Shown: positions 18,125-26,521 of the stretch, piece by piece
Layout of the letters: each line of letters starts with the position of its first letter
How positions within the stretch are numbered: position 1 is the stretch's first letter
NCBI RefSeq assembly: GCF_018863195.1
Contig: NZ_JAHKRT010000006.1
Location: forward strand, 1-64,000
Origin: Sphingomonas quercus
GTDB lineage: Bacteria > Pseudomonadota > Alphaproteobacteria > Sphingomonadales > Sphingomonadaceae
Reading direction: 5' to 3'
DNA: 64,000 bases
Program-made: the position numbers and the translations under genes
Notes under the pieces: model-generated
What the model saw: only the letters and a program-made list of their open reading frames with translations
Databases searched by the model: none
What the model was told of the DNA's origin: nothing

Positions 18125-18406
18125 ATGGCGGACACGATCGAAACGCTGCAACGGAAGATGGAGGAGGCAGCGCGCGCGCTCGACTTCGAGGAAGCGCGGC
18201 GATGCCGTGACAGGATCAACCTGATGCGCGGCGGCGCCACGCCGGCGCAGGCGGAACAGGCCGATCTTGCCGGGCTGGAGCGCCAGCAGCCGGGAGCGAT
18301 GGGCCTCGGCACCAGCCAGCAGCGGATGACGCCGCCGCCCGGGTGGCGACCGCCGCCCAAGCCCGATCCGATGACCACCGGCCGGGGTCGCCCACGCAAA
18401 TCATGA
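18125..18406 (+). CDS. Small UVR-motif protein
   Basis: A 93-residue protein. Residues 3-35 (IETLQRKMEEAARALDFEEA then RRCRDRINLMR) form the helical UVR motif, known from the UvrB C-terminus, UvrC and ClpC/McsA-type proteins, where it mediates protein-protein contact. The rest is Pro/Gly-rich and ends in a basic tail (GRGRPRKS). Possible roles include modulation of a UvrB/UvrC or Clp partner; there is no direct evidence. It is divergent from the GDSL gene with 120 bases between starts. Confidence 0.75.
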   Translation: MADTIETLQRKMEEAARALDFEEARRCRDRINLMRGGATPAQAEQADLAGLERQQPGAMGLGTSQQRMTPPPGWRPPPKPDPMTTGRGRPRKS

Positions 18407-18460
18407 CCGCCCCCGGCGGAACGGCGCCCCTCCCGCTGGCTTTCGCTCACCTCATGCTGA

Positions 18461-18486
18461 AATGGTCGGGGAGAGAGGATTCGAAC
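18461..18486 (+). repeat. Distal copy of a 26-bp tRNA-Pro 3'-end direct repeat (putative att site)
   Basis: These 26 bases are identical to 20269-20294, which covers the CCA end, acceptor stem and T-arm start of tRNA-Pro(CGG) plus two flanking bases. Identity stops abruptly on both sides. Orientation is the same, and the copy lies on the 3' side of the tRNA gene, as expected for integration by a tyrosine recombinase. Confidence 0.75.
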
Positions 18487-18897
18487 GAAAACAGGGCCGC
18501 TTTGGCAATCTGCACGAAGCATTGAATTTCGCCGGTGCGGGATGCGGTTGCGCACGGCGCTTGGCGAGCACCCCAGGCGGGGCGCAAGGCGTCCACCGTG
18601 AATGGCAGGGCGGGCATGCCGCCATTGTTCACTCCTCTCTCTCCTCTGGACGTCTGGCGCCGGGCAGCCGATCGGCGCATGCTCCCTCGAGATCCGGCAG
18701 GGAGTCGCCCAAGACCTGTCTTGACCCTGCCGGGTCGCCCGTGTCTTTGGCCCGCCGCTCGCTACCTGCCTCACCGGCGCCCCGAGCGACCCATTTTTCC
18801 GTTAATTATCCTGGAGTCATGTTCCAGCAATTTGGCTGGGCGCATTGGTCTTTGTGGCACGACGGGCCTGGCCCTTCCGGAACAAGCACGTCGAGCC

Positions 18898-18938
18898 GCT
18901 CCCTCCGTCCTAAACATTGCTGCTGGGACGGAGGGGGC
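18898..18938. repeat. Long hairpin inside the island remnant
   Basis: CCCTCCGTCC (18901-18910) pairs perfectly with GGACGGAGGG (18926-18935) around a 15-base loop; three more pairs, one G-T, extend the stem to 13. There is no T-run on either side, so it is not a typical terminator. It could be a folded recombination site, a small RNA or part of a decayed repeat. Confidence 0.5.
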
Positions 18939-19234
18939 TCCTCGCGCCGCAGTCGCCGTTTCGCTGCGGGTGGCGCAGCGGCTCCTGCGGCGATCCTCCC
19001 TGCCGGTTCCGCGAGAAGGCCGGGGGCCCGGTTGCAGGCCATTCCCGCCGATGGTCGGGCATGCCCTATGATGCGTCGACAGTCGCCGACTCAACGCCCG
19101 ATATTCGGGTTTCGCGGACGTCGCCGATAAGACGATCACCTATCGGATCGCAGACAGTGCTCGCGGCGTGGACGAGAGCCGGGTTGGGAGGGCAGGCCAT
19201 CAGACCGTGCTGCACGCCGCGTGATCGCTCGATC

Positions 19235-19414
19235 CTAGTCTCTGCTCTCGCGGAGGTGCTGCAATTGGGCCTGGCGCGCTGCGCAGAGAATTCGCTTCGC
19301 TACCTCCCTCGCCTCAGCCGGCCGCAGGAACAGGGTGAGGCCTCCGGAGCCATCAATCAGAACCATTCCGTCCGTTGATTCAATGCGTTCTGGTGCCCAC
19401 GCTACAGGTATCAT
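19235..19414 (-). CDS. Small hypothetical protein in the island remnant
   Basis: A 59-residue product (MIPVAWAPERIESTDGMVLI onward, ending QLQHLRESRD) from an ATG with GGGAGG six bases upstream. The frame stays open for 42 codons upstream, but with weaker coding character. The C-terminal half is probably helical (RPAEAREVAKRILCAARQAQL). I do not recognise a family. Codon use is less GC-biased than in flanking genes, consistent with acquired DNA. Confidence 0.55.
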   Translation of the reverse strand: MIPVAWAPERIESTDGMVLIDGSGGLTLFLRPAEAREVAKRILCAARQAQLQHLRESRD

Positions 19415-19568
19415 GCGCTGCCTCCCGTTGAACCGGATATGGACAACGCATGAGGTGGCAGGGAGGGTGGATGTAATTGCTAAGAGCAGGCATTTTTCCC
19501 CGCGCGGGCGTGATCGGGGCGTGGCAATCACCGTCAGCAAGGCCTCCGATGAGACGCGACGGTGCCCC

Positions 19569-19778
19569 TTAACTCGGCCTTGAGCGCGGAGGAGAGGACC
19601 GGATCGGAAGGCCGAGGTTGTTAGCGCGGTTGCGAACCGCCTCGCGGGTGCGCCCTAATCGAGGCGCAATGTCTTCGACAAACAAACCTGCGTCGATAAG
19701 CTCTCGCAATTGATTATCATCATCATCGTTCCATGGCCGTCGATGAGCACGTGGTGTAATAAGAAGACGGTTCTCCAT
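19569..19778 (-). CDS. Small HTH/SANT-like DNA-binding protein
   Basis: About 69 residues. The segment RPWNDDDDNQLRELIDAGLF followed by VEDIAPRLGRTREAVRNRANNLGLP has the spacing of a Myb/SANT-like or GcrA-like helix-turn-helix, a pattern frequent in small alphaproteobacterial proteins. The ATG at 19778 has GGAGG three bases upstream; an ATG at 19790 is the alternative. A 6-bp inverted repeat (GCTTAC/GTAAGC, 19791-19809) lies directly in front and could be its own binding site. AT-rich codons such as GAT, AAT and ATT are frequent. It is the only recognisable possible regulator in the window. Confidence 0.65.
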   Translation of the reverse strand: MENRLLITPRAHRRPWNDDDDNQLRELIDAGLFVEDIAPRLGRTREAVRNRANNLGLPIRSSPPRSRPS

Positions 19779-19790
19779 GTTCCTCCCCAT

Positions 19791-19809
19791 GCTTACTTGT
19801 TTCGTAAGC
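19791..19809 (-). promoter_or_regulatory. Inverted repeat before the small HTH gene
   Basis: GCTTAC and GTAAGC are separated by TTGTTTC, immediately upstream of the possible start codons of the HTH-like gene. It may be an autoregulatory operator or simply a hairpin over the ribosome-binding region. Confidence 0.35.
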
Positions 19810-20270
19810 TAAGGGTCGAATGAAGCTAAATCTGTGTGCATAACAACCGCGTTTCATGGTTAACGCCGCACCAGGCGTTAGCGGATACATGAGCGTCCCG
19901 ATTTAGGACGATGCTATGCGAATAGCCCCGGCTGCACCTTCCGCGTCGGAGACACGGACCCACGCACGGCCATGAACTCGGCGGGACATGGCCGTTGCAT
20001 GGCGGCTCGTGACGAGCAGGGTGATCGTGGAGCCAAGGAGCGCATGGTTCACTCCGGCTTCTCTGCCAGAGTCGTTAGCCCTGCCTGCCGCGGCGGGTCG
20101 AGCATCGTCGCGAAATGGGCTTAAGTGTCTCGGGCTCGAGAGCTGCCTTGTTGCGGGCTCGGTTGCAGATGGCGGCCGCTGATGGGGATTCGGGCCTTGC
20201 GAGCCCCCGCGCCAGCTTCTGTGGTGGCTCCGGCCCATGTCCATTCTGGGCAATAACCCGTGGAAATCAA

Positions 20271-20347
20271 TGGTCGGGGAGAGAGGATTCGAACCTCCGG
20301 CCCCTGCCTCCCGAAGACAGTGCTCTACCAGGCTGAGCTACTCCCCG
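20271..20347 (-). tRNA. tRNA-Pro (anticodon CGG)
   Basis: Read on the minus strand the gene folds as a standard cloverleaf: acceptor CGGGGAG/CTCCCCG, D-arm GCTC...GAGC, anticodon stem CTGTC/GGCAG with loop TTCGGGA (anticodon CGG), T-arm GGAGG TTCGAAT CCTCT, discriminator A and an encoded CCA end. Total length is 77. Its 3' end is duplicated at 18461-18486, suggesting it serves as an integration site. Confidence 0.95.
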
Positions 20348-20473
20348 ACGGAGCGCCGACCCTTGATGCCCCCTGGGAAGGGGCGGGCCGGCAGAGCCAA
20401 GTGGGGGAGCCTATAGGGGGCATGTTTCGATTCCTCAAGCGCCAACCCGCATATTCCTGTGGACAGCCGTCGG

Positions 20474-23400
20474 TCAGTGGAAATTCCGGCTTTTCTGGCG
20501 GAGCGCTCCGCCGCCCGGGGCAGGCAGCGGCACGCCGGGCGCGTCCATCTGGCCCACCGCGCGCAGCAGGTGGGTATAATCGACCACCTCCTCGACGACG
20601 ATGTGGATGACCAGCCCCTCGCGCTGCACCAGCCCGCGAATCCCCACCATCGCCGAGGCCAGCACGGTGACGCGCTGCGCTTCGAAGCGATCCTTCCACA
20701 GAATGCCGTTGGCGATGCCGGTCTCATCCTCGATCGTCAGGAACACGACGCCCTTGCCCGATCCCGGCCGCTGGCGGACCAGGATGACGCCCGCCACCTC
20801 CACCCGCCGGCCGGCCGGAACCTGCGCGAGATCGCGGCAGCGCAGGATGCCGCGCCGAGCCAGTTCCGGGCGCAGATAGTGGAGCGGGTGGGCGCGGAGC
20901 GACAATTGCGTGGCGCGATAATCCTCGACCACCTCGCGGCCGGCCGGCATCGGCGCGAGCGCCACGGCGGGCTCGACGCTCTCGGCGCGCATCGCGCCTT
21001 CCCGGGCATCGGCCGCGGCGAACAGCGGCAGCGGCTGGGCGCCCAGCCCGCGCACCCGCCACAGCGCCTGACGCCGATCCAGCCCGAAGCAGCGGAAGGC
21101 GTCCGCCTCGGCCAGCCGCTCCAGCGCCATCGTCGACACGGCCGCCCGGCGCCACACATCCTCGATTCCGCTGAACGGGCGCAACGCCTCGATCCTCTCG
21201 GCCTGCCTTGCGTCGAGCCCGCGCACCAGCCGCAGGCCGAGGCGCACGGGCAGCCTCTCCCCCTCCCCGCCCGCGCCCTCGATTCGGCAATCCCAGCCGC
21301 TTTCGTTGATGCAGACCGCGCGGATGGCGACGCCGTGATCGCGCGCGTCGCGGACGATCTGGGCAGGCGCGTAAAAGCCCATCGGCTGGGCGTTGAGCAG
21401 CGCGCAGCAGAAGATGTCCGGGTGATGATGCTTCATCCAGCAGGAGGCATAGGCGATCTTGGCGAAGCTGGCGGCGTGGCTCTCCGGGAAGCCATAGGAT
21501 CCGAAGCCCTCGATCTGGCGAAAGGTGCGCTCGGCGAAATCGCGGGCATAGCCATTGTCGATCATGCCCTGAATCATCTTCGTCTCGAGCTTGCTGACGC
21601 CGCCGGTGGCCTTGAAGGTGGCCATGGAGCGGCGCAGCTCGTCGGCCTCGGCGGCCGTGAAGCCGGCACCGATGATCGCCACCTTCATCGCCTGTTCCTG
21701 AAAGAGCGGCACGCCATAGGTCTTGCCGAGCACGTCCTTCAGCTCTTCGCTCGGATAATCCGCCTTCTCCAGCCCCTGCCGCCGCTTGAGATAGGGATGG
21801 ACCATATCCCCCTGGATCGGGCCGGGGCGGACGATCGCGATCTGAATGACGAGATCGTAGAACTCCTTCGGTTTGAGCCGGGGCAGCATCGACATCTGCG
21901 CCCGGCTCTCGATCTGGAAGGTGCCGAGCGTGTCGGCCTTCTGGATCATCGCGTAGACGCCCGGATCATCATCCTGCAGCACCGGCGCGGCGAGACCGAT
22001 GCGCTGCCCCTTGTGCGCCGCGAGCAGATCGAAGGCGCGCCGCATGCAGCCGAGCATGCCAAGGCCCAGCACATCCACCTTCATGAACTTGAGCAGCGCG
22101 ATATCGTCCTTGTCCCATTCGATGACGCGCCGGTCGGCCATGGCGGCAGGCGCGATGGGAACGAGATCGTCGAGCCGCTCCTGCGTCAACACGAAGCCGC
22201 CGGGATGCTGGGAGAGATGGCGAGGGCAATCGCGAAGCTGGCCGGCAAGCTCCAGCGCGAGCGCGAGGCGCGGTTCGCTGGCGTCGAGACGGATGCGCGC
22301 GGCGTGCTTTTCCTCGACTCCTTCCATGGAGGTGCCCCAGATCTGGCCCGAGAGGCCGGCGATGACATCCTCCGACAGGCCGAGCGCCTTGCCGACATCG
22401 CGCATCGCGCCGCGGGTGCGATAGCGGGTGACGACGGCGGTCAGCGCCGCGCGCTCATGGCCATAGGTGTCGTAGACCCACTGGATCACCTCCTCGCGCC
22501 GCTCATGCTCGAAATCGACGTCGATGTCGGGCGGCTCGTCGCGCGCGTCGGAGATGAAGCGCTCGAAGAGGAGCTTGTGCTTGATCGGGTCGATCGAGGT
22601 GATGCCGAGCACGAAGCAGATCAGCGAATTGGCCGCCGACCCGCGCCCCTGACAGAGGATGCCCTTGCCGCGCGCGAAGCGGACGATGGCGTTGACGGTG
22701 AGGAAATAGGGCGCATAGCCATAGGCGCTGACCAGCTTCAGCTCATGCGCGATCTGTTCGCGATAGCGGGCGGGCGCGCCATCCGGCCATGTCTCGGCCA
22801 TGGCGCTGGCGATGCGCGCTTCCAGCGTCGCCTGCGCGCTCATCCCCGGCGTCGATTCCTCGGGATATTGATATTGGAGATCCTCCATGCGGAAGGCGCA
22901 GCGGGCGACGACATCCCCGCTCGCGGCGAGCGCGTCCGGCCAGCGGCGGAACAGTCGGGCCATCTCGGCTGCGGATTTCATGTGCCGGTCGGCGAAGCGC
23001 TCGCGGCGGAAGCCGAGCGTGTCGATGGTGGTGTTCTCGCGGATCGCGGCCATCACCTCCTGCAGCATCCGGCGATCGGGCGTCGCATAAAGCACGTCGC
23101 CGGTGGCGAGCGGAGTGAGGCCGCCCGCCCGCGCCATGTCGTCCAGCATCTCCAGCCGGGCGATGTCGCCGGGGCGGCGGCGATAGCTGAGCGCGAGATG
23201 GGCGCGATCGCCGAACAGATCGCGGGTGCGTCCGATCAGGGACTGATCCGGCCGATCGGGGATGAGAGCGGCGACCAGCCCCCCGGCATGATCGGCGAGC
23301 ATGTCCCAGTCGATGCGGCAGGGCGGCTTGCCTTCCTTGCCGTCCTCCGGCCGGCGCGCCTTGCCGAGGGTGAGCAGGCGCATCAGGCGGGACCAGCCGG

Positions 23401-23647
23401 CGCGATCCTCCGGCCAGACGAGCAGGGACGTGCCGCAGACGAGGTCCAGCCGGCAGCCGGGCACCAGCCGGACGCCGGTCTGCCGCGCCGCATCCCAGGC
23501 GCGGACCATGCCGGCCACCGAATTGCGATCGGTGATGCCGAGCGCGGGGATGCCGAGAAGCGCGGCGGTGGCGAACAGCTCCCTGGGATCGGAGGCGCCG
23601 CGCAGGAAGCTGAAATGCGTGGCGACCTGAAGCTCGGCGTAGCTCAT
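20474..23647 (-). CDS. dnaE2: Error-prone DNA polymerase DnaE2 (ImuC)
   Basis: A protein of 1057 residues. It begins with a PHP domain (MSYAELQVATHFSFLRGAS) and has the C-family polymerase core with catalytic aspartates in PDIDVDFEHERREEVIQWVY, then helix-hairpin-helix and OB-fold regions near the C-terminus (GSGKGVVFLTIEDETGIANG). Length and the imuB neighbour identify the DnaE2 rather than the replicative DnaE branch. The ATG at 23647 overlaps the imuB stop (ATGA); the longer frame upstream is imuB in another phase. It performs translesion synthesis after DNA damage, together with ImuA and ImuB. Confidence 0.95.
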   Translation of the reverse strand: MSYAELQVATHFSFLRGASDPRELFATAALLGIPALGITDRNSVAGMVRAWDAARQTGVRLVPGCRLDLVCGTSLLVWPEDRAGWSRLMRLLTLGKARRPEDGKEGKPPCRIDWDMLADHAGGLVAALIPDRPDQSLIGRTRDLFGDRAHLALSYRRRPGDIARLEMLDDMARAGGLTPLATGDVLYATPDRRMLQEVMAAIRENTTIDTLGFRRERFADRHMKSAAEMARLFRRWPDALAASGDVVARCAFRMEDLQYQYPEESTPGMSAQATLEARIASAMAETWPDGAPARYREQIAHELKLVSAYGYAPYFLTVNAIVRFARGKGILCQGRGSAANSLICFVLGITSIDPIKHKLLFERFISDARDEPPDIDVDFEHERREEVIQWVYDTYGHERAALTAVVTRYRTRGAMRDVGKALGLSEDVIAGLSGQIWGTSMEGVEEKHAARIRLDASEPRLALALELAGQLRDCPRHLSQHPGGFVLTQERLDDLVPIAPAAMADRRVIEWDKDDIALLKFMKVDVLGLGMLGCMRRAFDLLAAHKGQRIGLAAPVLQDDDPGVYAMIQKADTLGTFQIESRAQMSMLPRLKPKEFYDLVIQIAIVRPGPIQGDMVHPYLKRRQGLEKADYPSEELKDVLGKTYGVPLFQEQAMKVAIIGAGFTAAEADELRRSMATFKATGGVSKLETKMIQGMIDNGYARDFAERTFRQIEGFGSYGFPESHAASFAKIAYASCWMKHHHPDIFCCALLNAQPMGFYAPAQIVRDARDHGVAIRAVCINESGWDCRIEGAGGEGERLPVRLGLRLVRGLDARQAERIEALRPFSGIEDVWRRAAVSTMALERLAEADAFRCFGLDRRQALWRVRGLGAQPLPLFAAADAREGAMRAESVEPAVALAPMPAGREVVEDYRATQLSLRAHPLHYLRPELARRGILRCRDLAQVPAGRRVEVAGVILVRQRPGSGKGVVFLTIEDETGIANGILWKDRFEAQRVTVLASAMVGIRGLVQREGLVIHIVVEEVVDYTHLLRAVGQMDAPGVPLPAPGGGALRQKSRNFH

Positions 23648-25329
23648 CCGAACAGGCCGTGCATATGCCAGCTCATGTCGCCGGTGCGCGTGTCGACGCC
23701 GTCGCCGCGGCGGAAGATCCAGAAACGATGGCCGGCCTCGTCCTCCACCTGGAAATAATCGCGCACCGCGTCCGCCTCGGCGGCGTTGCGCCACCATTCG
23801 CCATGGACGCGCTCCGGCCCGTCGCCGCGCACGACGCGATAAGCCTGCCCCCGCCAGCGGAAGCGGCGCGGCGGATGGTCCGGCAGTTCGGCCAGCACCT
23901 GATCGACCGGCTCGGCCGGGTCGAGCAGGCGCACCGGACGCGGCCAATCGTCCGGCCAGCATGGGGGATGGGCGAGCGGACGGTGGCGGCGTTGCGCGCG
24001 CTCCGGCAGCTCGCTCTCCATCATGCCCAGCCGATAGAGGCGGCGATCGCCGAGACGGGTCGCCAGCCGATCGACGAGCGTGGCGAGCGGCGGCACTGCC
24101 GGCTCGCCGGTGAGCGCGCCGGGCAGCGCCGTGGATGCCAGCGCATCGGCGCGGGTCGCGGTGAGCGCCATCGCCTCGATGCCGAAGCCCGGCGCGATCT
24201 CCTCCAGGCGCAGCCCGAGCAGGCGGCGGATATGGGCGGCATCGCGGCTCGGCCGGGCGAGGCCGATGGCGATGCGCTGCCGGTCATGATCAATGCGCAC
24301 GCATTCGAGCAGCAGCGTGCGCGCGCCGAGGCCGCGTTCGGCAAGCGCGCCGATCATCGCCTCGACCAGACGTGCCGTGGCATCGGCGATGCCCTCTGCG
24401 GTCAGCACCGGCTCGGCGAAGCGATGCATGACGCGGGGCGCCTCGGCCGGCACCAGCGGGTCGATCGGATCGGGCATGGCCCCGCGCAGCCGGTCGAGCG
24501 CGGCCAGCGTGTCCCGGCCGAAGCGGCGGGCGAGCGGCGCGCGCGGCATCGCACCCAGCGCGCCGACGCTCTCCACGCCGAGCCGGGCGAGGCCGGCCAC
24601 CGTCTCCGGCGGCAGGCGCAGGGCGGCGACCGGCAGCGCGGCGGTGGCCTGCTCGGCATCGCCCGGCGGACAGAGGATCAGGCGAGCGGCGCCAAAGGCG
24701 GCGAGCGCGCGGGCGGCGGCGGCAGTATCGGCGACGGCGATATGCGCGGCGAGGCCGAGGCGGCGGCACAGGTGCAGGATGCGGCGGCATAGCCGCTCCT
24801 CCCCGCCGAACAGATGGGCGCTGCCGGTGATGTCGAGCACGATCTCCCGGTCGCCGACGGGCGCCGCCAATGGCGTCCAGTGGCGCGCCGCGTGGGTCGC
24901 GAGGCGGGCGAGGTCGGCCATCTCGCCAGGCGGATCGGCAGGGCGCACGTCGAGACCGGGCACCATGGCGCGGGCCTGGGTCATCGCCATGCCGGGCGCG
25001 AGGCCGAGGGCGCGGGCGGCGGGACAGGCGGCGGCGAGCACGATCTTCTGGCCTTCCGCGCGAACGGTGACCAGCGGCGGCAGCCCCGGCGCGGGCCGCG
25101 CCGCGTCGCCCCGCGCCGGCACGCCCTCGTCCCGTGCCCAACGCGCGCCGGGGCGCCAGCCGCCGCCGCGCGCGACGGCGTGATTGGCCTCTATCCGGAG
25201 ATAAGGGCCGGCCTCAGGCGGCGGCGCGGACGGCGCCGGCGACAATGGGCGAGACGCTGTCCGCCGGTCGAGCCGGCGCAGCCGGTCCGTCGCGAAATCC
25301 GGCAGGCAGAGCGAGGCGACCCTCGGCAT
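23644..25329 (-). CDS. imuB: ImuB, inactive Y-family polymerase-like mutasome protein
   Basis: A protein of 561 residues starting MPRVASLCLPDFATDRLRRL, the typical ImuB N-terminus, with Y-family palm and little-finger regions (GMAMTQARAMVPGLDV, DREIVLDITGSAHLFGGEERLCRRI). ImuB proteins lack the catalytic acidic residues and act as the hub linking DnaE2 and ImuA to the beta clamp. The ATG at 25329 follows GGAGGG at good spacing. It overlaps the end of imuA by 116 bases, more than usual, and ends in an ATGA overlap with dnaE2. Confidence 0.93.
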   Translation of the reverse strand: MPRVASLCLPDFATDRLRRLDRRTASRPLSPAPSAPPPEAGPYLRIEANHAVARGGGWRPGARWARDEGVPARGDAARPAPGLPPLVTVRAEGQKIVLAAACPAARALGLAPGMAMTQARAMVPGLDVRPADPPGEMADLARLATHAARHWTPLAAPVGDREIVLDITGSAHLFGGEERLCRRILHLCRRLGLAAHIAVADTAAAARALAAFGAARLILCPPGDAEQATAALPVAALRLPPETVAGLARLGVESVGALGAMPRAPLARRFGRDTLAALDRLRGAMPDPIDPLVPAEAPRVMHRFAEPVLTAEGIADATARLVEAMIGALAERGLGARTLLLECVRIDHDRQRIAIGLARPSRDAAHIRRLLGLRLEEIAPGFGIEAMALTATRADALASTALPGALTGEPAVPPLATLVDRLATRLGDRRLYRLGMMESELPERAQRRHRPLAHPPCWPDDWPRPVRLLDPAEPVDQVLAELPDHPPRRFRWRGQAYRVVRGDGPERVHGEWWRNAAEADAVRDYFQVEDEAGHRFWIFRRGDGVDTRTGDMSWHMHGLFG

Positions 25330-26032
25330 CTGTTCCCTCCACGATCCATGAACAGGGCTCGCCGCCGCGCTGGCGCAGCAGATCGAGCTGCCAGCGCGCC
25401 CGGCCGATGCCGGCATCGCCGACCGGATCGGCGAGCCGCGCGGACGGCATGGCGCCCACCCGCCAGCGCGTCGTCGCTGCGGAGGGCTCGGCCAGCGCAT
25501 CGCGGTCGCGCGCCCGGGGGCGACGCAGCAGCAGTGCGGTGACGCCGCGCTCCTCGGCGGCGAGTTGCAGCCGGCGGGTAGCGGTCATCCCGGCGAGGCG
25601 GACCTCGCCAACCACGGCGGCGAGCCCGCCATGGCGCAGCCCCTCCTCCATCACCGCCAGCACGGCGGCATCGTCCCCTGCCTCGGCGAGCAACAGCCGT
25701 TCCGGTGCCAGGCCGGCCTGCTGGAGGCCGGGCCCGTAAAGCTCCGCCCGCCCGAACGCCCACAACACCACCGCCCCCTCCCCCATTTCGCGGGCGCGGC
25801 GCGCGGCGATGCCGGCGAGGAACAGGGTGGCGGCGGCATCATCGGCGAGCGCGGCGCCGCCGCTTGCCTCATGCAGCGCGGCGGCGGCGAGCCCCCCGCC
25901 GACCAGCCGCGCGTCGATCGCGTCAGCCCCGAACGGCAGCACGGCCCCCGCCTCGCGCCCGGAGGCGGTGATCGCTCCGATCTCGGCACGGAGGGCCGCG
26001 ATGCGGCGGGACTGAGCGGCAGACACGGACAT
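25214..26032 (-). CDS. imuA: ImuA, RecA/SulA-like mutasome protein
   Basis: A protein of 272 residues in the ImuA family, distantly RecA-like, with VLPFGADAIDARLVGGGLAAAALHEASGG and ALLLRRPRARDRDALAEPSAATTRWRVGAMPS in the conserved order. ImuA is required for damage-induced mutagenesis with ImuB and DnaE2. The SOS box at 26064-26078 is 31 bases upstream. The C-terminal 38 codons overlap imuB in a different frame; this region is Ala/Pro-rich and probably unconstrained. All three genes form one SOS operon. Confidence 0.9.
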   Translation of the reverse strand: MSVSAAQSRRIAALRAEIGAITASGREAGAVLPFGADAIDARLVGGGLAAAALHEASGGAALADDAAATLFLAGIAARRAREMGEGAVVLWAFGRAELYGPGLQQAGLAPERLLLAEAGDDAAVLAVMEEGLRHGGLAAVVGEVRLAGMTATRRLQLAAEERGVTALLLRRPRARDRDALAEPSAATTRWRVGAMPSARLADPVGDAGIGRARWQLDLLRQRGGEPCSWIVEGTDAEGRLALPAGFRDGPAAPARPADSVSPIVAGAVRAAA

Positions 26033-26063
26033 GGGATCGACAGACGACTCGGAACAGGGATTT

Positions 26064-26078
26064 GTTCCTTATATGTTC
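26064..26078 (-). promoter_or_regulatory. LexA (SOS) box for imuA-imuB-dnaE2
   Basis: GTTC-CTTATAT-GTTC matches the alphaproteobacterial LexA site GTTC-N7-GTTC exactly and lies 31 bases before the imuA start. An overlapping GAAC...GTTC arrangement on the left (GGAACAGGGATTTGTTCC) may add a second half-site. LexA repression released by DNA damage is expected. Confidence 0.88.
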
Positions 26079-26170
26079 CGTCTGATCAGCGGAGTCGAGA
26101 GGCGTGTGTCCAGCTTCTCGGCAGACCCTTCTCGACAAGCTCGAAGCGAACGGTTTCCCGCTTCACCCGT

Positions 26171-26476
26171 TCAGCGCCCCGCCTTCTTGCGGCGCGTTTC
26201 CCAGCCCTTCTTGGCGGCGGCTGAGCGATCGGCGGCGCTGCGACCGGACGAGGCGGCCCCGCCCTTGCGGCCGCCCTTGCGCGACGATTCGTGATTGTCC
26301 GCCTTGCCGCGGCCGGAGCCGGACTTGTTGCCGCCACCCGACTCCTTGTTCACGGTCGCCCAGGCGCGGCGCTCCGCTTCCTTGGGCGACACGCCGCGAT
26401 CTTCATAGCCTTCCTCGATATGCTCGGCCTTGCGCTTCTGCTTGTCGGTATAGGCACCCTTGTCGCCGCGCGGCAT
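26171..26476 (-). CDS. Small basic KGG-rich protein, plasmid-stabilization-like family
   Basis: A 101-residue, very basic, Gly/Ser/Lys-rich protein. The N-terminus MPRGDKGAYTDKQKRKAEHI and the stretch EAERRAWATVNKESGGGNKSG are the conserved signature of a small family usually named plasmid stabilization protein in databases, without experimental support. The C-terminus has repeated KGG/KKG motifs (SRKGGRKGGAASSG). It could bind nucleic acid or be a stress-related disordered protein. It stands alone between imuA and pgl. Confidence 0.75.
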   Translation of the reverse strand: MPRGDKGAYTDKQKRKAEHIEEGYEDRGVSPKEAERRAWATVNKESGGGNKSGSGRGKADNHESSRKGGRKGGAASSGRSAADRSAAAKKGWETRRKKAGR

Positions 26477-26521
26477 AATCCACCTCCGTCACTCTGACGG
26501 GGCTGAAACGCGCGACGACCG

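Larger units (their letters stand above)
18487..20268. mobile_element. Remnant of a tRNA-Pro-integrated element (about 1.8 kb)
   Basis: The segment lies between the two 26-bp repeats. Unlike the rest of the window it is gene-poor: only two short minus-strand genes (19235-19414 and 19569-19778) look real, and both use AT-richer codons than neighbours (TTA, ATA, AAT, GTA). From 18487 to 19234 I see no gene; it holds a strong hairpin at 18898-18938. From 19810 to 20268 I see no convincing gene either. No integrase, excisionase or IS transposase is visible, so the element is decayed or was reduced by deletion. The island reading is inference from the repeat geometry and content. Confidence 0.6.

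Noticed and set aside
18447-18680. 77-codon minus-strand frame at the left edge of the island remnant
   Set aside because: It runs through the tRNA-end repeat and has low-complexity Arg-rich sequence.
19903-20253. 116-codon minus-strand frame beside tRNA-Pro
   Set aside because: Only the last 50 codons look remotely protein-like, no start with a good site was found, and a competing frame is open in the same place. Possibly remnant coding DNA, not a supported gene.
20459-23758. 1099-codon plus-strand frame opposite dnaE2
   Set aside because: Antisense shadow of dnaE2; there is no conserved motif and no ribosome-binding site.
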